Shown in pieces: positions 1-6,580 of a stretch of DNA of 9,758 bases (the stretch's first letter is position 1; each line of letters begins with the position of its first letter). Location: contig CAJUHL010000057.1 in NCBI GenBank assembly GCA_910586425.1, positions 1-9,758 on the forward strand. Reading direction: 5' to 3'. Origin of the DNA: an uncultured Bacilli bacterium. Its GTDB lineage: Bacteria > Bacillota_I > Bacilli_A > RF39 > UBA660. The notes under the pieces were generated by a model. That model did not search any database. It was given only the letters and a program-made list of their open reading frames with translations, and was not told where the DNA came from. Made by a program: the position numbers and the translations under genes.

Positions 1-26
1 TACAATTATTTTAAGGAGGAATTGTC

Positions 27-443
27 ATGGACAAAGTATCGGGAAAGTTGACAGTGTTTTTTGAAGAACCCTTTTGGGTGGGAGTGTTTGAACGTGTATC
101 AGATGGAAAGCTATCTGTATGTAAGGTTACGTTTGGTGCAGAACCCAAAGACTATGAGGTATATGACTTTGTTCTGAAAAATTACTATCAGTTAAGATTT
201 AGTCCGGATGTGGCAACTGATGTAAAAGAAGCTGGTCGCAATCCTAAACGGGTACAGCGAGAAGTGCGGAAACAATTACAGAATACTGGGATAGGAACAA
301 AATCGCAACAGGCTTTGAAATTACAGCAGGAGCAGTTAAAAACTGAACGCAAGATTATGAGCCGGGAGCAGCGGGAAGCAGAGAAAGAGCGGCAGTTTGA
401 ACTGAAACAGCAGAAAAGGAAAGAAAAACATAGGGGAAGATGA
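27..443 (+). CDS. yjdF: YjdF-family protein (DUF2992)
   Basis: A 138-residue protein that I recognise as the YjdF/DUF2992 family. The first 60 residues are beta-rich, with the family-like start KLTVFFEEPFWVGVFE and a following KVTFGAEP stretch. From about residue 75 the chain is almost entirely K/R/E/Q, a charged probable coiled coil ending in a basic tail. The biochemical role of the family is unknown. In Bacillus and relatives the gene is often controlled by the yjdF riboswitch, which binds azaaromatic compounds; here the leader lies left of the window, so the riboswitch cannot be seen. The start ATG follows a strong AAGGAGGA (13-20) by 6 bases. The next gene begins 70 bp later behind its own probable promoter, so yjdF is likely the resident gene and the following operon an accessory insertion, which is inference. 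Confidence 0.85.
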   Translation: MDKVSGKLTVFFEEPFWVGVFERVSDGKLSVCKVTFGAEPKDYEVYDFVLKNYYQLRFSPDVATDVKEAGRNPKRVQREVRKQLQNTGIGTKSQQALKLQQEQLKTERKIMSREQREAEKERQFELKQQKRKEKHRGR

Positions 444-450
444 CGATAGT

Positions 451-480
451 TTGGGTATAGTATTTATTTAGTGATATACT
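451..480 (+). promoter_or_regulatory. Possible sigma-A promoter for the toroid/NTase/rSAM operon
   Basis: TTGGGT (451-456) and TATACT (475-480) are separated by 18 bases, and the first start codon of the operon is 34 bases downstream. The -10 box is good and the -35 box weak. No terminator hairpin is visible between yjdF and this site, so some read-through from yjdF is also possible. Confidence 0.35.
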
Positions 481-501
481 GTGTAAATATAAAAAGGTAC
501 A

Positions 502-507
502 TAGGAG
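502..507 (+). promoter_or_regulatory. Ribosome binding site deciding the toroid-protein start
   Basis: TAGGAG lies 6 bases before the ATG at 514. The frame is also open from a TTG at 508, but that codon directly abuts this site and would leave no spacing, so ATG 514 is chosen. Confidence 0.7.
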
Positions 508-513
508 TTGGGT

Positions 514-1989
514 ATGAATATTATCAAGAAAGAGATACTAGAACATGTTCAATTAGTGGATGGATTTTTAAACGTTGAAGCTTTTACAGGGAAAAATTTA
601 GTAGAGTGGATAGAACCGTTAATAAATTCCTTGACAGATGATGGGGCGATTTCATACCTTATGGGAAGTAAGAATAAAGAAAGGTATAGAGCGTCTCCAT
701 TGGCCAGTACATTGATATGGATGAATGAAGTGTGTTTACTACCTGATGATGTTGTTAGTATGATGCAAGATAAGCTGTTGTACTTACGTGATAATTGCGA
801 GTCGGAAGATACGGATAAGGGGAATAGTGAAAAAAAGCAGGAAGATACAGAGGGCTGGTCAATGGCAGAGGGAGTATCTGTTTGGTCTACCAGCCTAGCT
901 TTAATTGCATTAATGAATAAATCTCAAATAGGGGTTGCAAAGGGAAATCTATATAAATCGAGTATTATATGGTTAGCAAAACAACAAAAACATGGTGAAA
1001 AGGGGTGGGCATATCAATTATCAGAGAATTGTTCAGAAAATGCTGTTATGACCTCATTGGCTTTGCGGGCAATAGTACTTGCTTTAAAAAATGATAGCTG
1101 TTTTCAATTTAGTAATGATGAAAAACATATATTATATTCTTCCCTGATGAATGGGTTTGAGTATTTGAAAGAGAATATCCATTATAATAAAAGGAAAAAA
1201 GAGGCATATTGGTGTTTTGAAAATAAAAAGCATTGTGCAGCAACAGTTTGGGCATTGATAGCTTTAAAAGAAATGCAAGAACTTAATATAAAGCCCGAAG
1301 TAAGCACTTTTTTTGAAAAAAATGTGACACTTGGAATAGATTTTGTATTAAGTTGTATGCCTAAAAAAGAAGTAAGATGGGAAGATGAGCAAGTGGTATG
1401 TGAAGCCGGTGCAAAATATAATAAACAGAAAAACTATTATTCTTTTTCGCCAACATTGATATTAGAACTTTTGAAAATAGGAGTATCTCCATATCATTAT
1501 AAAGTGATAAATCAAATTAAGTGGTTATTAAATAATCAAAATGATTGGAAAATTCAACAATATGATCGCAGTGAAGTATGTTCTTTTACATATGCTATGT
1601 TAATTTCAACAATAACTAAATGGAGTATAATGGTAGGACAAGAAAATACTGGAAGAGTATTGAGAAATTTAAAAGGTAAAGTAGATCATATTTTACAAAT
1701 AGTGATGGGAATGCCACTGTTTAACGAATCGTATGTGCAAGTAGTAAATAAAGCACGATTGAAATTGGCATGGGCAATTTCACTACTTATAATTTTTTTG
1801 GCTTTAAAGGGAAAAGATATTTTTGAATATATATCAAGGGGTGTCAATAACATATTGCTTTTTTTTGGTCAAGAGCAAAATACTATATTTACAAATATTA
1901 TATCTTCTGCATTATATGCGTTGATAATATTCATTGGAGCTAAGTTGTTGGGTTTTGTTGGCAAACTATTGAGGAGGTTAAAACATTGA
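514..1989 (+). CDS. Membrane-anchored alpha/alpha-toroid (prenyltransferase/squalene-cyclase-repeat-like) protein
   Basis: A 491-residue protein, first gene of a three-gene operon. Residues about 25-380 show helical repeats with regularly spaced Trp/Gln/Gly, the clearest being WLAKQQKHGEKGWAYQ near residue 155. This resembles a QW motif of squalene-hopene cyclases, and is followed by SENAVMTSLALRAI, a typical toroid helix. A similar WLLNNQ-DW stretch comes near residue 337. I see neither the DxDD acid motif nor the DCTAE motif of triterpene cyclases, so cyclase activity is doubtful and a binding or scaffold role is as likely. A charged, low-complexity linker lies at about 94-112. The C-terminus has two hydrophobic segments (about 416-431 and 462-484) and ends in a basic LLRRLKH, so the soluble toroid is probably held at the membrane by a hairpin. 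Its stop overlaps the next start by 4 bases. The fold assignment is inferred from repeat pattern. Confidence 0.6.
   Translation: MNIIKKEILEHVQLVDGFLNVEAFTGKNLVEWIEPLINSLTDDGAISYLMGSKNKERYRASPLASTLIWMNEVCLLPDDVVSMMQDKLLYLRDNCESEDTDKGNSEKKQEDTEGWSMAEGVSVWSTSLALIALMNKSQIGVAKGNLYKSSIIWLAKQQKHGEKGWAYQLSENCSENAVMTSLALRAIVLALKNDSCFQFSNDEKHILYSSLMNGFEYLKENIHYNKRKKEAYWCFENKKHCAATVWALIALKEMQELNIKPEVSTFFEKNVTLGIDFVLSCMPKKEVRWEDEQVVCEAGAKYNKQKNYYSFSPTLILELLKIGVSPYHYKVINQIKWLLNNQNDWKIQQYDRSEVCSFTYAMLISTITKWSIMVGQENTGRVLRNLKGKVDHILQIVMGMPLFNESYVQVVNKARLKLAWAISLLIIFLALKGKDIFEYISRGVNNILLFFGQEQNTIFTNIISSALYALIIFIGAKLLGFVGKLLRRLKH
1971..1978 (+). promoter_or_regulatory. Ribosome binding site supporting a TTG start
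   Basis: GAGGAGGT lies 7 bases before TTG at 1986, inside the end of the toroid gene. It is one of the strongest ribosome sites in the window, and the frame has no ATG near this point, so the TTG start is well supported. The TTGA overlap means stop and start are shared, which suggests coupled translation. Confidence 0.75.
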
Positions 1990-2597
1990 TTAACTATGGA
2001 ACATTGAATTCACTTGTTGATATATTGAAAAAGAATCAGATAAGATGCGGCATTGGAGGTTCATATTTGTTGCAAATACATGAATTGTATAGTAACCCTG
2101 ATGACGTGGATTTCTGGGTTGCGCCAGAAGACATAGGTAAAGTAAGAGGCATTTTTAGTCATTATGAAGAAATTGTGGAAAGAATTCAACTTCCGCCTAA
2201 ATTTCATTTTAAAATGAGATATTTGGATATTGATGTGGACTTTGTGGCTTGTTTTATAGTGAAGCCTAATAAAAACGAATTTGTTTATAATATTATGCCG
2301 GAGAATATCGAAATAGTAGATATGGAAGATGGTAGTAAATTACCATGTACATCATTGGAAGATTGGTATATTGTTTATAAACTACTTCGAAGAGAAGAAA
2401 AAGCAAAATTAATAAAGAAATACATTTATCAAAAAGATGCGAACAGAGTAAATGAGCGACTTGAATTGTTGATAGATAATAAGGAAAATAAGTTACCCAA
2501 AAGAGTTACAAAAGATGTGAAAGATTTGATATGGGATAATATGCAATTAAATTTAGATGATTATTTTGAAACAAAAAAGGAAGAAAGTAATGGATAA
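1986..2597 (+). CDS. Nucleotidyltransferase of the MNT/AbiEii-like superfamily
   Basis: A 203-residue protein with the polymerase-beta-type nucleotidyltransferase signature in order: GGS at residues 24-26 (CGIGGSYLL), the two metal-binding acids at D40 and D42 (NPDDVDFWV), and a third acid in LDIDVDF (residues 80-86). The tail SLEDWYIVYKLLRREEKAKLI (from about residue 123) matches the C-terminal helices that follow the catalytic core in MNT/AbiEii and aminoglycoside-type transferases. The catalytic set appears intact, so it should transfer a nucleotide to a small molecule, protein or RNA; the acceptor cannot be read from sequence. It overlaps the gene before it by 4 bases and the gene after it by 8, so the three products are probably made in fixed ratio. 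An antitoxin-like or antibiotic-modifying role is possible but less supported than a shared pathway with the adjacent radical SAM enzyme. Confidence 0.75.
   Translation: MINYGTLNSLVDILKKNQIRCGIGGSYLLQIHELYSNPDDVDFWVAPEDIGKVRGIFSHYEEIVERIQLPPKFHFKMRYLDIDVDFVACFIVKPNKNEFVYNIMPENIEIVDMEDGSKLPCTSLEDWYIVYKLLRREEKAKLIKKYIYQKDANRVNERLELLIDNKENKLPKRVTKDVKDLIWDNMQLNLDDYFETKKEESNG
2577..2583 (+). promoter_or_regulatory. Ribosome binding site deciding the radical SAM start
   Basis: AAGGAAG sits 6 bases before ATG 2590. An in-frame ATG exists 33 bases earlier (2557) but has no ribosome site and would add only a lysine-rich stub, so ATG 2590 is preferred. Confidence 0.65.
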
Positions 2598-3480
2598 TAA
2601 ACTATTTATGCCTCCAATAAGATTGATACTCAATAGTCAATGCAATGGGAAATGTATGTTTTGTCATAGTGAAGGAAATGAAAGGCATGAAGAAATGCCA
2701 CAATACATAATAGAAGAATGTATAAAGGCAGCAGAGGAATTATCAATATCTAAGATTGCATTGACAGGTGGAGAGCCAACTTTAAGGAATGATTTGCCAG
2801 ATATAATCAATAGAATTAAAGAACATGGAAAAATATCGGTTAGTTTGACAACTAATGGATATAATCTAAAGAATATTATCCATTCACTTACAGAACCGAT
2901 TGACAATATAAATTTGTCAATAATATCTCTAAAAAATGAAGTGGCAATGAAGTATCAAAATGTTGATCCATCAATGGTACTTGAAGTATTGTGTTCTGTT
3001 CCGGCAAGAAATAGAAATTTAAACATTGTTGTTATTGAGGATAATTATTTAGAAATAGATAAGTTTATAGAGTGGGGTATAAAAACCTCTACTTCAGTGG
3101 ATTTAATGTTTTTAGATAGAAAAGATGAAGAATATAAGAGTATTCAAAAAAATATCATAAATAGACTTATTAATGTCAAGGGAGGGGAAATTTTATTAAA
3201 TGCAACGCCGGTCTTGAAAATTGATATGGGTAATGATTGTATTTTAAGGATAAAGACGTCGTTTTTGAGTGGCTTATTGTATAATGGAATATGTGAATCT
3301 TGTGGGGACAATAATGAGTGTTTTGAAAAGATTTGTGCAATTCGTGTTCACCCAAATGGGTTGGTAACTCCTTGCTTAAAACAAAAAATATGTTTAGAAG
3401 GAGAAAATACGTTTGAGAAAATAAAAAATACATATTACTATTTACAGGATATGACTATAGCAAATGATTTCGTGGAATAA
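2590..3480 (+). CDS. MoaA-like radical SAM enzyme with a second Cys cluster
   Basis: A 296-residue enzyme with the radical SAM cluster motif C18-x3-C22-x2-C25 (QCNGKCMFCHSEG), the SAM-binding GGEP at 60-63, and LTTNG at 86-90 as in MoaA. The C-terminal part has C235, C238, C244 and C249 followed by HPNGLVTPCL (C262). This resembles the second Fe-S site of MoaA, where cysteines precede a DGKLRPCL segment, or a short SPASM-like domain. MoaA's terminal Gly-Gly needed for GTP conversion is absent; the chain ends NDFVE. The enzyme should therefore cleave SAM to the 5'-deoxyadenosyl radical and act on a substrate other than, or modified from, that of MoaA. Viperin-type motifs (CNYxCxFC followed by F/A) are not matched. 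The partner nucleotidyltransferase hints at a nucleotide-like substrate, and a peptide is an alternative. It is the last gene of the operon, with a terminator about 160 bp downstream. Confidence 0.8.
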   Translation: MDNKLFMPPIRLILNSQCNGKCMFCHSEGNERHEEMPQYIIEECIKAAEELSISKIALTGGEPTLRNDLPDIINRIKEHGKISVSLTTNGYNLKNIIHSLTEPIDNINLSIISLKNEVAMKYQNVDPSMVLEVLCSVPARNRNLNIVVIEDNYLEIDKFIEWGIKTSTSVDLMFLDRKDEEYKSIQKNIINRLINVKGGEILLNATPVLKIDMGNDCILRIKTSFLSGLLYNGICESCGDNNECFEKICAIRVHPNGLVTPCLKQKICLEGENTFEKIKNTYYYLQDMTIANDFVE

Positions 3481-3499
3481 TAAAAACCAAAATTGAATA

Positions 3500-3521
3500 T
3501 GGCTCTATTTTGGCTCTAAAA
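3500..3521 (+). repeat. Tandem 11-bp repeat pair A
   Basis: TGGCTCTATTT is followed directly by TGGCTCTAAAA, a repeat of exactly 11 bp, about one helical turn. It resembles the pair at 3691-3712. A TTTTGACTGGAA stretch follows at 3524. Such helically phased direct repeats next to integration modules can be integrase arm-binding sites, but here that is inference. Confidence 0.5.
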
Positions 3522-3638
3522 ATTTTGACTGGAACAAATACGAGAACGATTTTAAAAAAATATGGATAATAAACCCATTAAAAATTATAGAAAAACAGTC
3601 AGTTCAAGCTATCCGCCGAGGAGTTCGAGTAGATAGGA

Positions 3639-3686
3639 AAAGTCCGCAAAGCCAGTGTTTATGCTGGTTTGCGGGCTTTATTTTTG
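3639..3686 (+). terminator. Rho-independent terminator
   Basis: AAAGTCCGCAAAGCCAG (3639-3655) pairs with CTGGTTTGCGGGCTTT (3664-3679) with one wobble and one bulged G across an 8-base loop. ATTTTT follows on the + strand. It probably ends transcription coming from the radical SAM operon. On the other strand the U tract is weaker, so it may only partly stop transcripts of the DUF262 gene. The rest of the 3481-3736 intergenic stretch holds the two tandem-repeat pairs and no convincing gene. Confidence 0.85.
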
Positions 3687-3690
3687 GCAG

Positions 3691-3712
3691 TGCTTCTAAT
3701 TTGCTTCTAAAA
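3691..3712 (+). repeat. Tandem 11-bp repeat pair B
   Basis: TGCTTCTAATT is followed directly by TGCTTCTAAAA. The period and layout are the same as for the pair at 3500-3521, with which it shares a TGSYTCTA core. The two pairs flank the terminator hairpin, and this pair ends 24 bp from the stop of the DUF262 gene. Confidence 0.5.
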
Positions 3713-3736
3713 TATACGAATATGTAAATTTTTAGA

Positions 3737-5776
3737 TTAGTATCTGTAATCACTGATGCTTTGGTCTATTCCGTTTTCATCGGTATATTTCCAAAAATTC
3801 CAACCATTTGTAGAAACTGTTTCAGGAGCACCTAAATCAATTTTTGCTCTGTCAGCAGCAGTGGAAACAGCATATTTGTTTCCATTGTATAATACCTCTT
3901 GTGTGTCAATATTGTAAACTGCAGTTGCTTTTTTTCTTCTGTAACTTCCCCAAATTGGTATAGTACCAGTATAACTGGATACCTTTTTTATGTCGGTAAC
4001 AAATTTACTTTCAATATATTCTTGTTTAGAGATAACCATTTCTTCCAGTTTGGAAAAAATGAGTTTCGCACGGTCTTCAATAAAGGAGTCATAAAAATTT
4101 TCATATAAACCAGAGATGGTATCTTTAGGTATCATATGGTTTAATAATACGGTTGGAAATTGAGGATTATTATTTAATATTTCATTCATGTATATATGCG
4201 GAGCTTTTTTACCGATTTTTATGTTAGTTATTTTTGGAATGAGAGTGCGGTTTGCTACACTATTAATTAAATTTCTGTCTGATTCTTCATCTAAAAATTC
4301 ATTTAGGTATTCTTTGGGAAAAATATGGTGGTCATCTACATTATCTGTAAATGAAATCTTACTGCAATTATTCCAATCTAATAACCCTCCGGCACTATAA
4401 TTGATGAAATTAAGTAATGCAATATAAATTGCACTTGTTTTCTTGTTGTATGGAATAATGTCCTCATAACTGGTTATGATAGTTTTTAATTTTTTAATAT
4501 AGGTCTTGTCTGTAATTTTTTGTTTTTGGGCAATATGGGTTAATATTGTTGAATCAAGGACAATTGTTTCATTGCTGGCAGATACATATCGTTGTGATAA
4601 AACGGAACTCCAATACCAATATTCAAGGAAATTTTTTTGTTCTTGGTTCATTTGAGAGAAGTTCTTGCTTGGAAGATTGCGTAAAAACATCATTATTGGT
4701 ATAATAGTATTGGGGTATGGAATCCACTTGGGGTTTAAAATAAAATTATTATTGTTTAAATATTCAATAGAGGATTTATACAAACTTGTTATTTCGTTCC
4801 AGTATAAATTGAAGTGGTCGGCATTTAGTTGGCTTAAAATGTACTTTTTATCCACTTTTTTTCCTTCACTCACCAAATAAGCAATGGAACGAGCCATAAT
4901 TTCTTTGTTTAAAAAAATATGGGGATTTTCATTTTCAAATTTTTCTATATTTTTATTTAAATTGAAGCCATTGATTAGTTTAGCTATTAAAATATCGATA
5001 AAGGTTAAGCCGATTCCAAGGCTGTTACTTCTTTCAAAAAATAGGGCAAACTTGTCTGCTGACATATCAAGGAGGAAATAGGCAACTAATTTCTGGCTTT
5101 TAAATAAGTCTTCTAATTTTTGTATGGATTGTATATATATTTTAAAGAGTCGTCTATAAGAATCTGAGTCTAAATTTTGAGTAAAAATTAGTTTCTTAAA
5201 ATATTCTTCTATTTCATCTTGTAATAATGAGTCTTCAATTTTTTTATAAACAGTTGCCAGATTTATGGATAAGTGTTCTGCATCTTCCACGCCATCTATT
5301 GTTAAAACAGAGTATTCTAAGGGGATGGTGTTTAAAGGCATATCTTGATAGTGTTCATCAATTTCATCATGATTTTTTATAATTACCCAAACATTATCTA
5401 TGCCTTTTAAGGCTCTATATATGGATGTAATACGCTGTTGTCCATCTAAGACTAATCTAAAATTATCTGTTTGAATTTTGCATTTAATTATCTCTTGAGA
5501 TAGGAATATATTTTCTAATTTTTTCCGACTACCTTTTCCAGACCTGGGACGAGTATCTAACTCACGCACAGTTAATGCGAATGAAGGAATGCCGTATATA
5601 ATTGAACCTATAAAAACGTCTTTTACAAAAGAATCAAAAAGTTCGTATGTTCTATTTATGTCCCAAACAAAATTGCGTTGAAATTCTGGTAAAGTAATAC
5701 ATTTTGAATCAATCATCTTAATGATGTCGATAATTGATTCGGTATTAGAATTTGTTGGATTTGCTAATGTATTCAT
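3737..5776 (-). CDS. DUF262/HNH (GmrSD-type) nuclease with a RAMA-like C-terminal domain
   Basis: A 679-residue protein. The N-terminal DUF262 (ParB-like) domain is marked by LPEFQRNFVWD (29-39) and the DGQQR motif (111-115), which in this family bind and hydrolyse nucleotides. A helical middle follows. Near residues 478-520 comes a DUF1524-type HNH nuclease: DDHHIFP (481-487), then NRTLIPKITN with IGKKAP, the usual second half of the site. The last 65 residues (about 615-679) form a small extra domain with YAVSTAADRA and NGWNFW, similar to RAMA/DUF4357-type modules found on restriction enzymes and thought to read DNA modification. Known relatives (GmrSD, SspE, BrxU types) cut modified phage DNA, so a type IV-like restriction role is likely. 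The start follows AAGGAGG by 6 bases, and the ribosome site touches the stop of the upstream XRE gene, so the two are one operon. Base composition is much more A+T-rich than the xis-int genes. Confidence 0.85.
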   Translation of the reverse strand: MNTLANPTNSNTESIIDIIKMIDSKCITLPEFQRNFVWDINRTYELFDSFVKDVFIGSIIYGIPSFALTVRELDTRPRSGKGSRKKLENIFLSQEIIKCKIQTDNFRLVLDGQQRITSIYRALKGIDNVWVIIKNHDEIDEHYQDMPLNTIPLEYSVLTIDGVEDAEHLSINLATVYKKIEDSLLQDEIEEYFKKLIFTQNLDSDSYRRLFKIYIQSIQKLEDLFKSQKLVAYFLLDMSADKFALFFERSNSLGIGLTFIDILIAKLINGFNLNKNIEKFENENPHIFLNKEIMARSIAYLVSEGKKVDKKYILSQLNADHFNLYWNEITSLYKSSIEYLNNNNFILNPKWIPYPNTIIPIMMFLRNLPSKNFSQMNQEQKNFLEYWYWSSVLSQRYVSASNETIVLDSTILTHIAQKQKITDKTYIKKLKTIITSYEDIIPYNKKTSAIYIALLNFINYSAGGLLDWNNCSKISFTDNVDDHHIFPKEYLNEFLDEESDRNLINSVANRTLIPKITNIKIGKKAPHIYMNEILNNNPQFPTVLLNHMIPKDTISGLYENFYDSFIEDRAKLIFSKLEEMVISKQEYIESKFVTDIKKVSSYTGTIPIWGSYRRKKATAVYNIDTQEVLYNGNKYAVSTAADRAKIDLGAPETVSTNGWNFWKYTDENGIDQSISDYRY

Positions 5777-5787
5777 AGATATCCTCC

Positions 5788-6330
5788 TTAGTTTGAAATT
5801 TTTATAACTATTCCCTCTGTGCCTTTCTTTACAACCATACTATCATCCATCAAATGCTGCTTAATCTCATCAGCCTTAGCCCTCATATCGGCAACCTCTT
5901 TCAAATATTCTTCTTCCGTATTAAATTCATCCCTTGCATCCACGGTTTTCTGCACCAAATCCCTTGTTCTTGCCCACACAGCAAGTTTTTTGCTGACAGC
6001 CGGGTTGTTGAATTTTAAAGCAACGGAGTTTGGATCATATTCGCCTTTCTTATTTTTCTTGCCTGTGAACGTAATGTCCAACTGCTCGTCCATCTTAAAT
6101 ACCAGCGATAACACGTCTGACACCGTTTCAATGTCGAAGTCCATAAATAGGTTGATGCTGACGCCAAGTGCATTGGCGATTTTCAGAAGCTGCTCTGGTT
6201 TGGGGTTCCTATCCCCGGCTTCGTATTTCCGAATAGTCACTTCATTGATGCCGCCTGCCAGTTCCCCCAATGTTTTTTGGGATATGCCGCGTATCTTGCG
6301 GTAAGTCTTTATCTTTTCACCAACAGTCAT
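5788..6330 (-). CDS. XRE-family helix-turn-helix regulator
   Basis: A 180-residue regulator. Residues about 4-60 form an XRE/Cro-type helix-turn-helix (GEKIKTYRKIRGISQKTLGE, then INEVTIRKYEAGDRNPKPEQLLKIANALG). The rest is a charged helical domain of unknown role, probably for oligomerisation. The open frame extends 35 codons further upstream, but ATG at 6330 lies 8 bases after AGGAGG and opens directly into the HTH, while the extension would run across the operator. The gene is divergent from the excisionase gene and lies 11 bp upstream of the DUF262 gene, with its TAA abutting that gene's ribosome site. It therefore probably represses its own operon and the xis-int promoter through the repeats at 6346-6380, 6541-6554 and 6581-6594. 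This layout is typical of immunity repressors of integrative elements; binding is inferred. Confidence 0.85.
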   Translation of the reverse strand: MTVGEKIKTYRKIRGISQKTLGELAGGINEVTIRKYEAGDRNPKPEQLLKIANALGVSINLFMDFDIETVSDVLSLVFKMDEQLDITFTGKKNKKGEYDPNSVALKFNNPAVSKKLAVWARTRDLVQKTVDARDEFNTEEEYLKEVADMRAKADEIKQHLMDDSMVVKKGTEGIVIKISN

Positions 6331-6338
6331 GTTCCAGT

Positions 6339-6344
6339 CCTCCT
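6339..6344 (-). promoter_or_regulatory. Ribosome binding site deciding the XRE start
   Basis: AGGAGG on the - strand lies 8 bases before ATG 6330. It rules in the 180-residue form over a 215-codon extension that has no comparable site. Confidence 0.75.
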
Positions 6345-6345
6345 G

Positions 6346-6380
6346 CAATACAAATGTGTCTGATAGATACATTTGTATTG
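6346..6380. promoter_or_regulatory. Operator: perfect 12-bp inverted repeat before the XRE gene
   Basis: CAATACAAATGT (6346-6357) and ACATTTGTATTG (6369-6380) are perfect reverse complements around an 11-bp spacer. Each arm belongs to a 14-bp unit: AATACAAATGTGTC (6347-6360) and GATACATTTGTATT (6366-6379), both close to the consensus GATACAAAWGTATC found again before xis. It overlaps the likely -10 box of the XRE promoter, so autorepression is expected. Confidence 0.7.
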
Positions 6381-6405
6381 TAACACGGGCAGGTGGAAAA
6401 TGGAA
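6377..6405 (-). promoter_or_regulatory. Possible promoter of the XRE-DUF262 operon
   Basis: On the - strand, TTCCAT (6405-6400) and TACAAT (6382-6377) are spaced by 17 bases. The -35 box is weak. The -10 box runs into the inverted-repeat operator, which fits a regulated promoter. The 291 bp between the XRE and excisionase genes hold only control elements. Confidence 0.35.
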
Positions 6406-6533
6406 CAGGAAAATAACAGATAAGGGAAAAATCATGGAATTGGAAAGACAGGGATTGAATGGCTTCTTTCTGTAAGGAAATGAAGGGAGAAAATGGATAT
6501 GGAAGGATAAGAAAAAAAATTTTTAAAATCCTC

Positions 6534-6563
6534 TTGACAGGATACTTTTGTATCTGTTATGAT
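6534..6563 (+). promoter_or_regulatory. Promoter of the xis-int operon
   Basis: A consensus TTGACA (6534-6539) and TATGAT (6558-6563) are separated by 18 bases. A 14-bp operator copy (6541-6554) fills almost the whole spacer, so a bound repressor would block RNA polymerase directly. The xis start lies 58 bases downstream of the -10 box. Confidence 0.75.
6541..6554. promoter_or_regulatory. Operator copy within the xis promoter
   Basis: GATACTTTTGTATC has GATAC/GTATC arms and is the exact reverse complement of the copy at 6581-6594. It lies between the -35 and -10 boxes. Confidence 0.7.
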
Positions 6564-6580
6564 ATGGAACATACAAAAGA

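Noticed and set aside
1..26. Possible yjdF riboswitch before the first gene
   Set aside because: Only 26 bases of leader are in the window, enough for the ribosome site but not for any aptamer structure.
2664..3433. Two - strand frames inside the radical SAM gene
   Set aside because: They are antisense to conserved radical SAM motifs and have no ribosome sites or family features.
2590..3480. Radical SAM protein as a prokaryotic viperin
   Set aside because: The cluster motif and the MoaA-like C-terminal cysteines do not fit the viperin pattern, and no nucleotide kinase is adjacent.
3605..3640. A GAGTTCGAG stretch with flanking CTATC/GATAG, resembling a tRNA T-arm
   Set aside because: The bases around it do not form a 5-bp T stem or an acceptor stem, and no anticodon or D arm lies upstream.
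3899..5081. Several 65-71-codon + strand frames inside the DUF262 gene
   Set aside because: All are antisense to the DUF262/HNH protein and rich in F/I/L/S, as expected of shadows of A+T-rich genes.
5819..6304. 161-codon + strand frame opposite the XRE gene
   Set aside because: It is the antisense shadow of a clear XRE helix-turn-helix gene; its hydrophobic, Ser-rich product is typical of such shadows.
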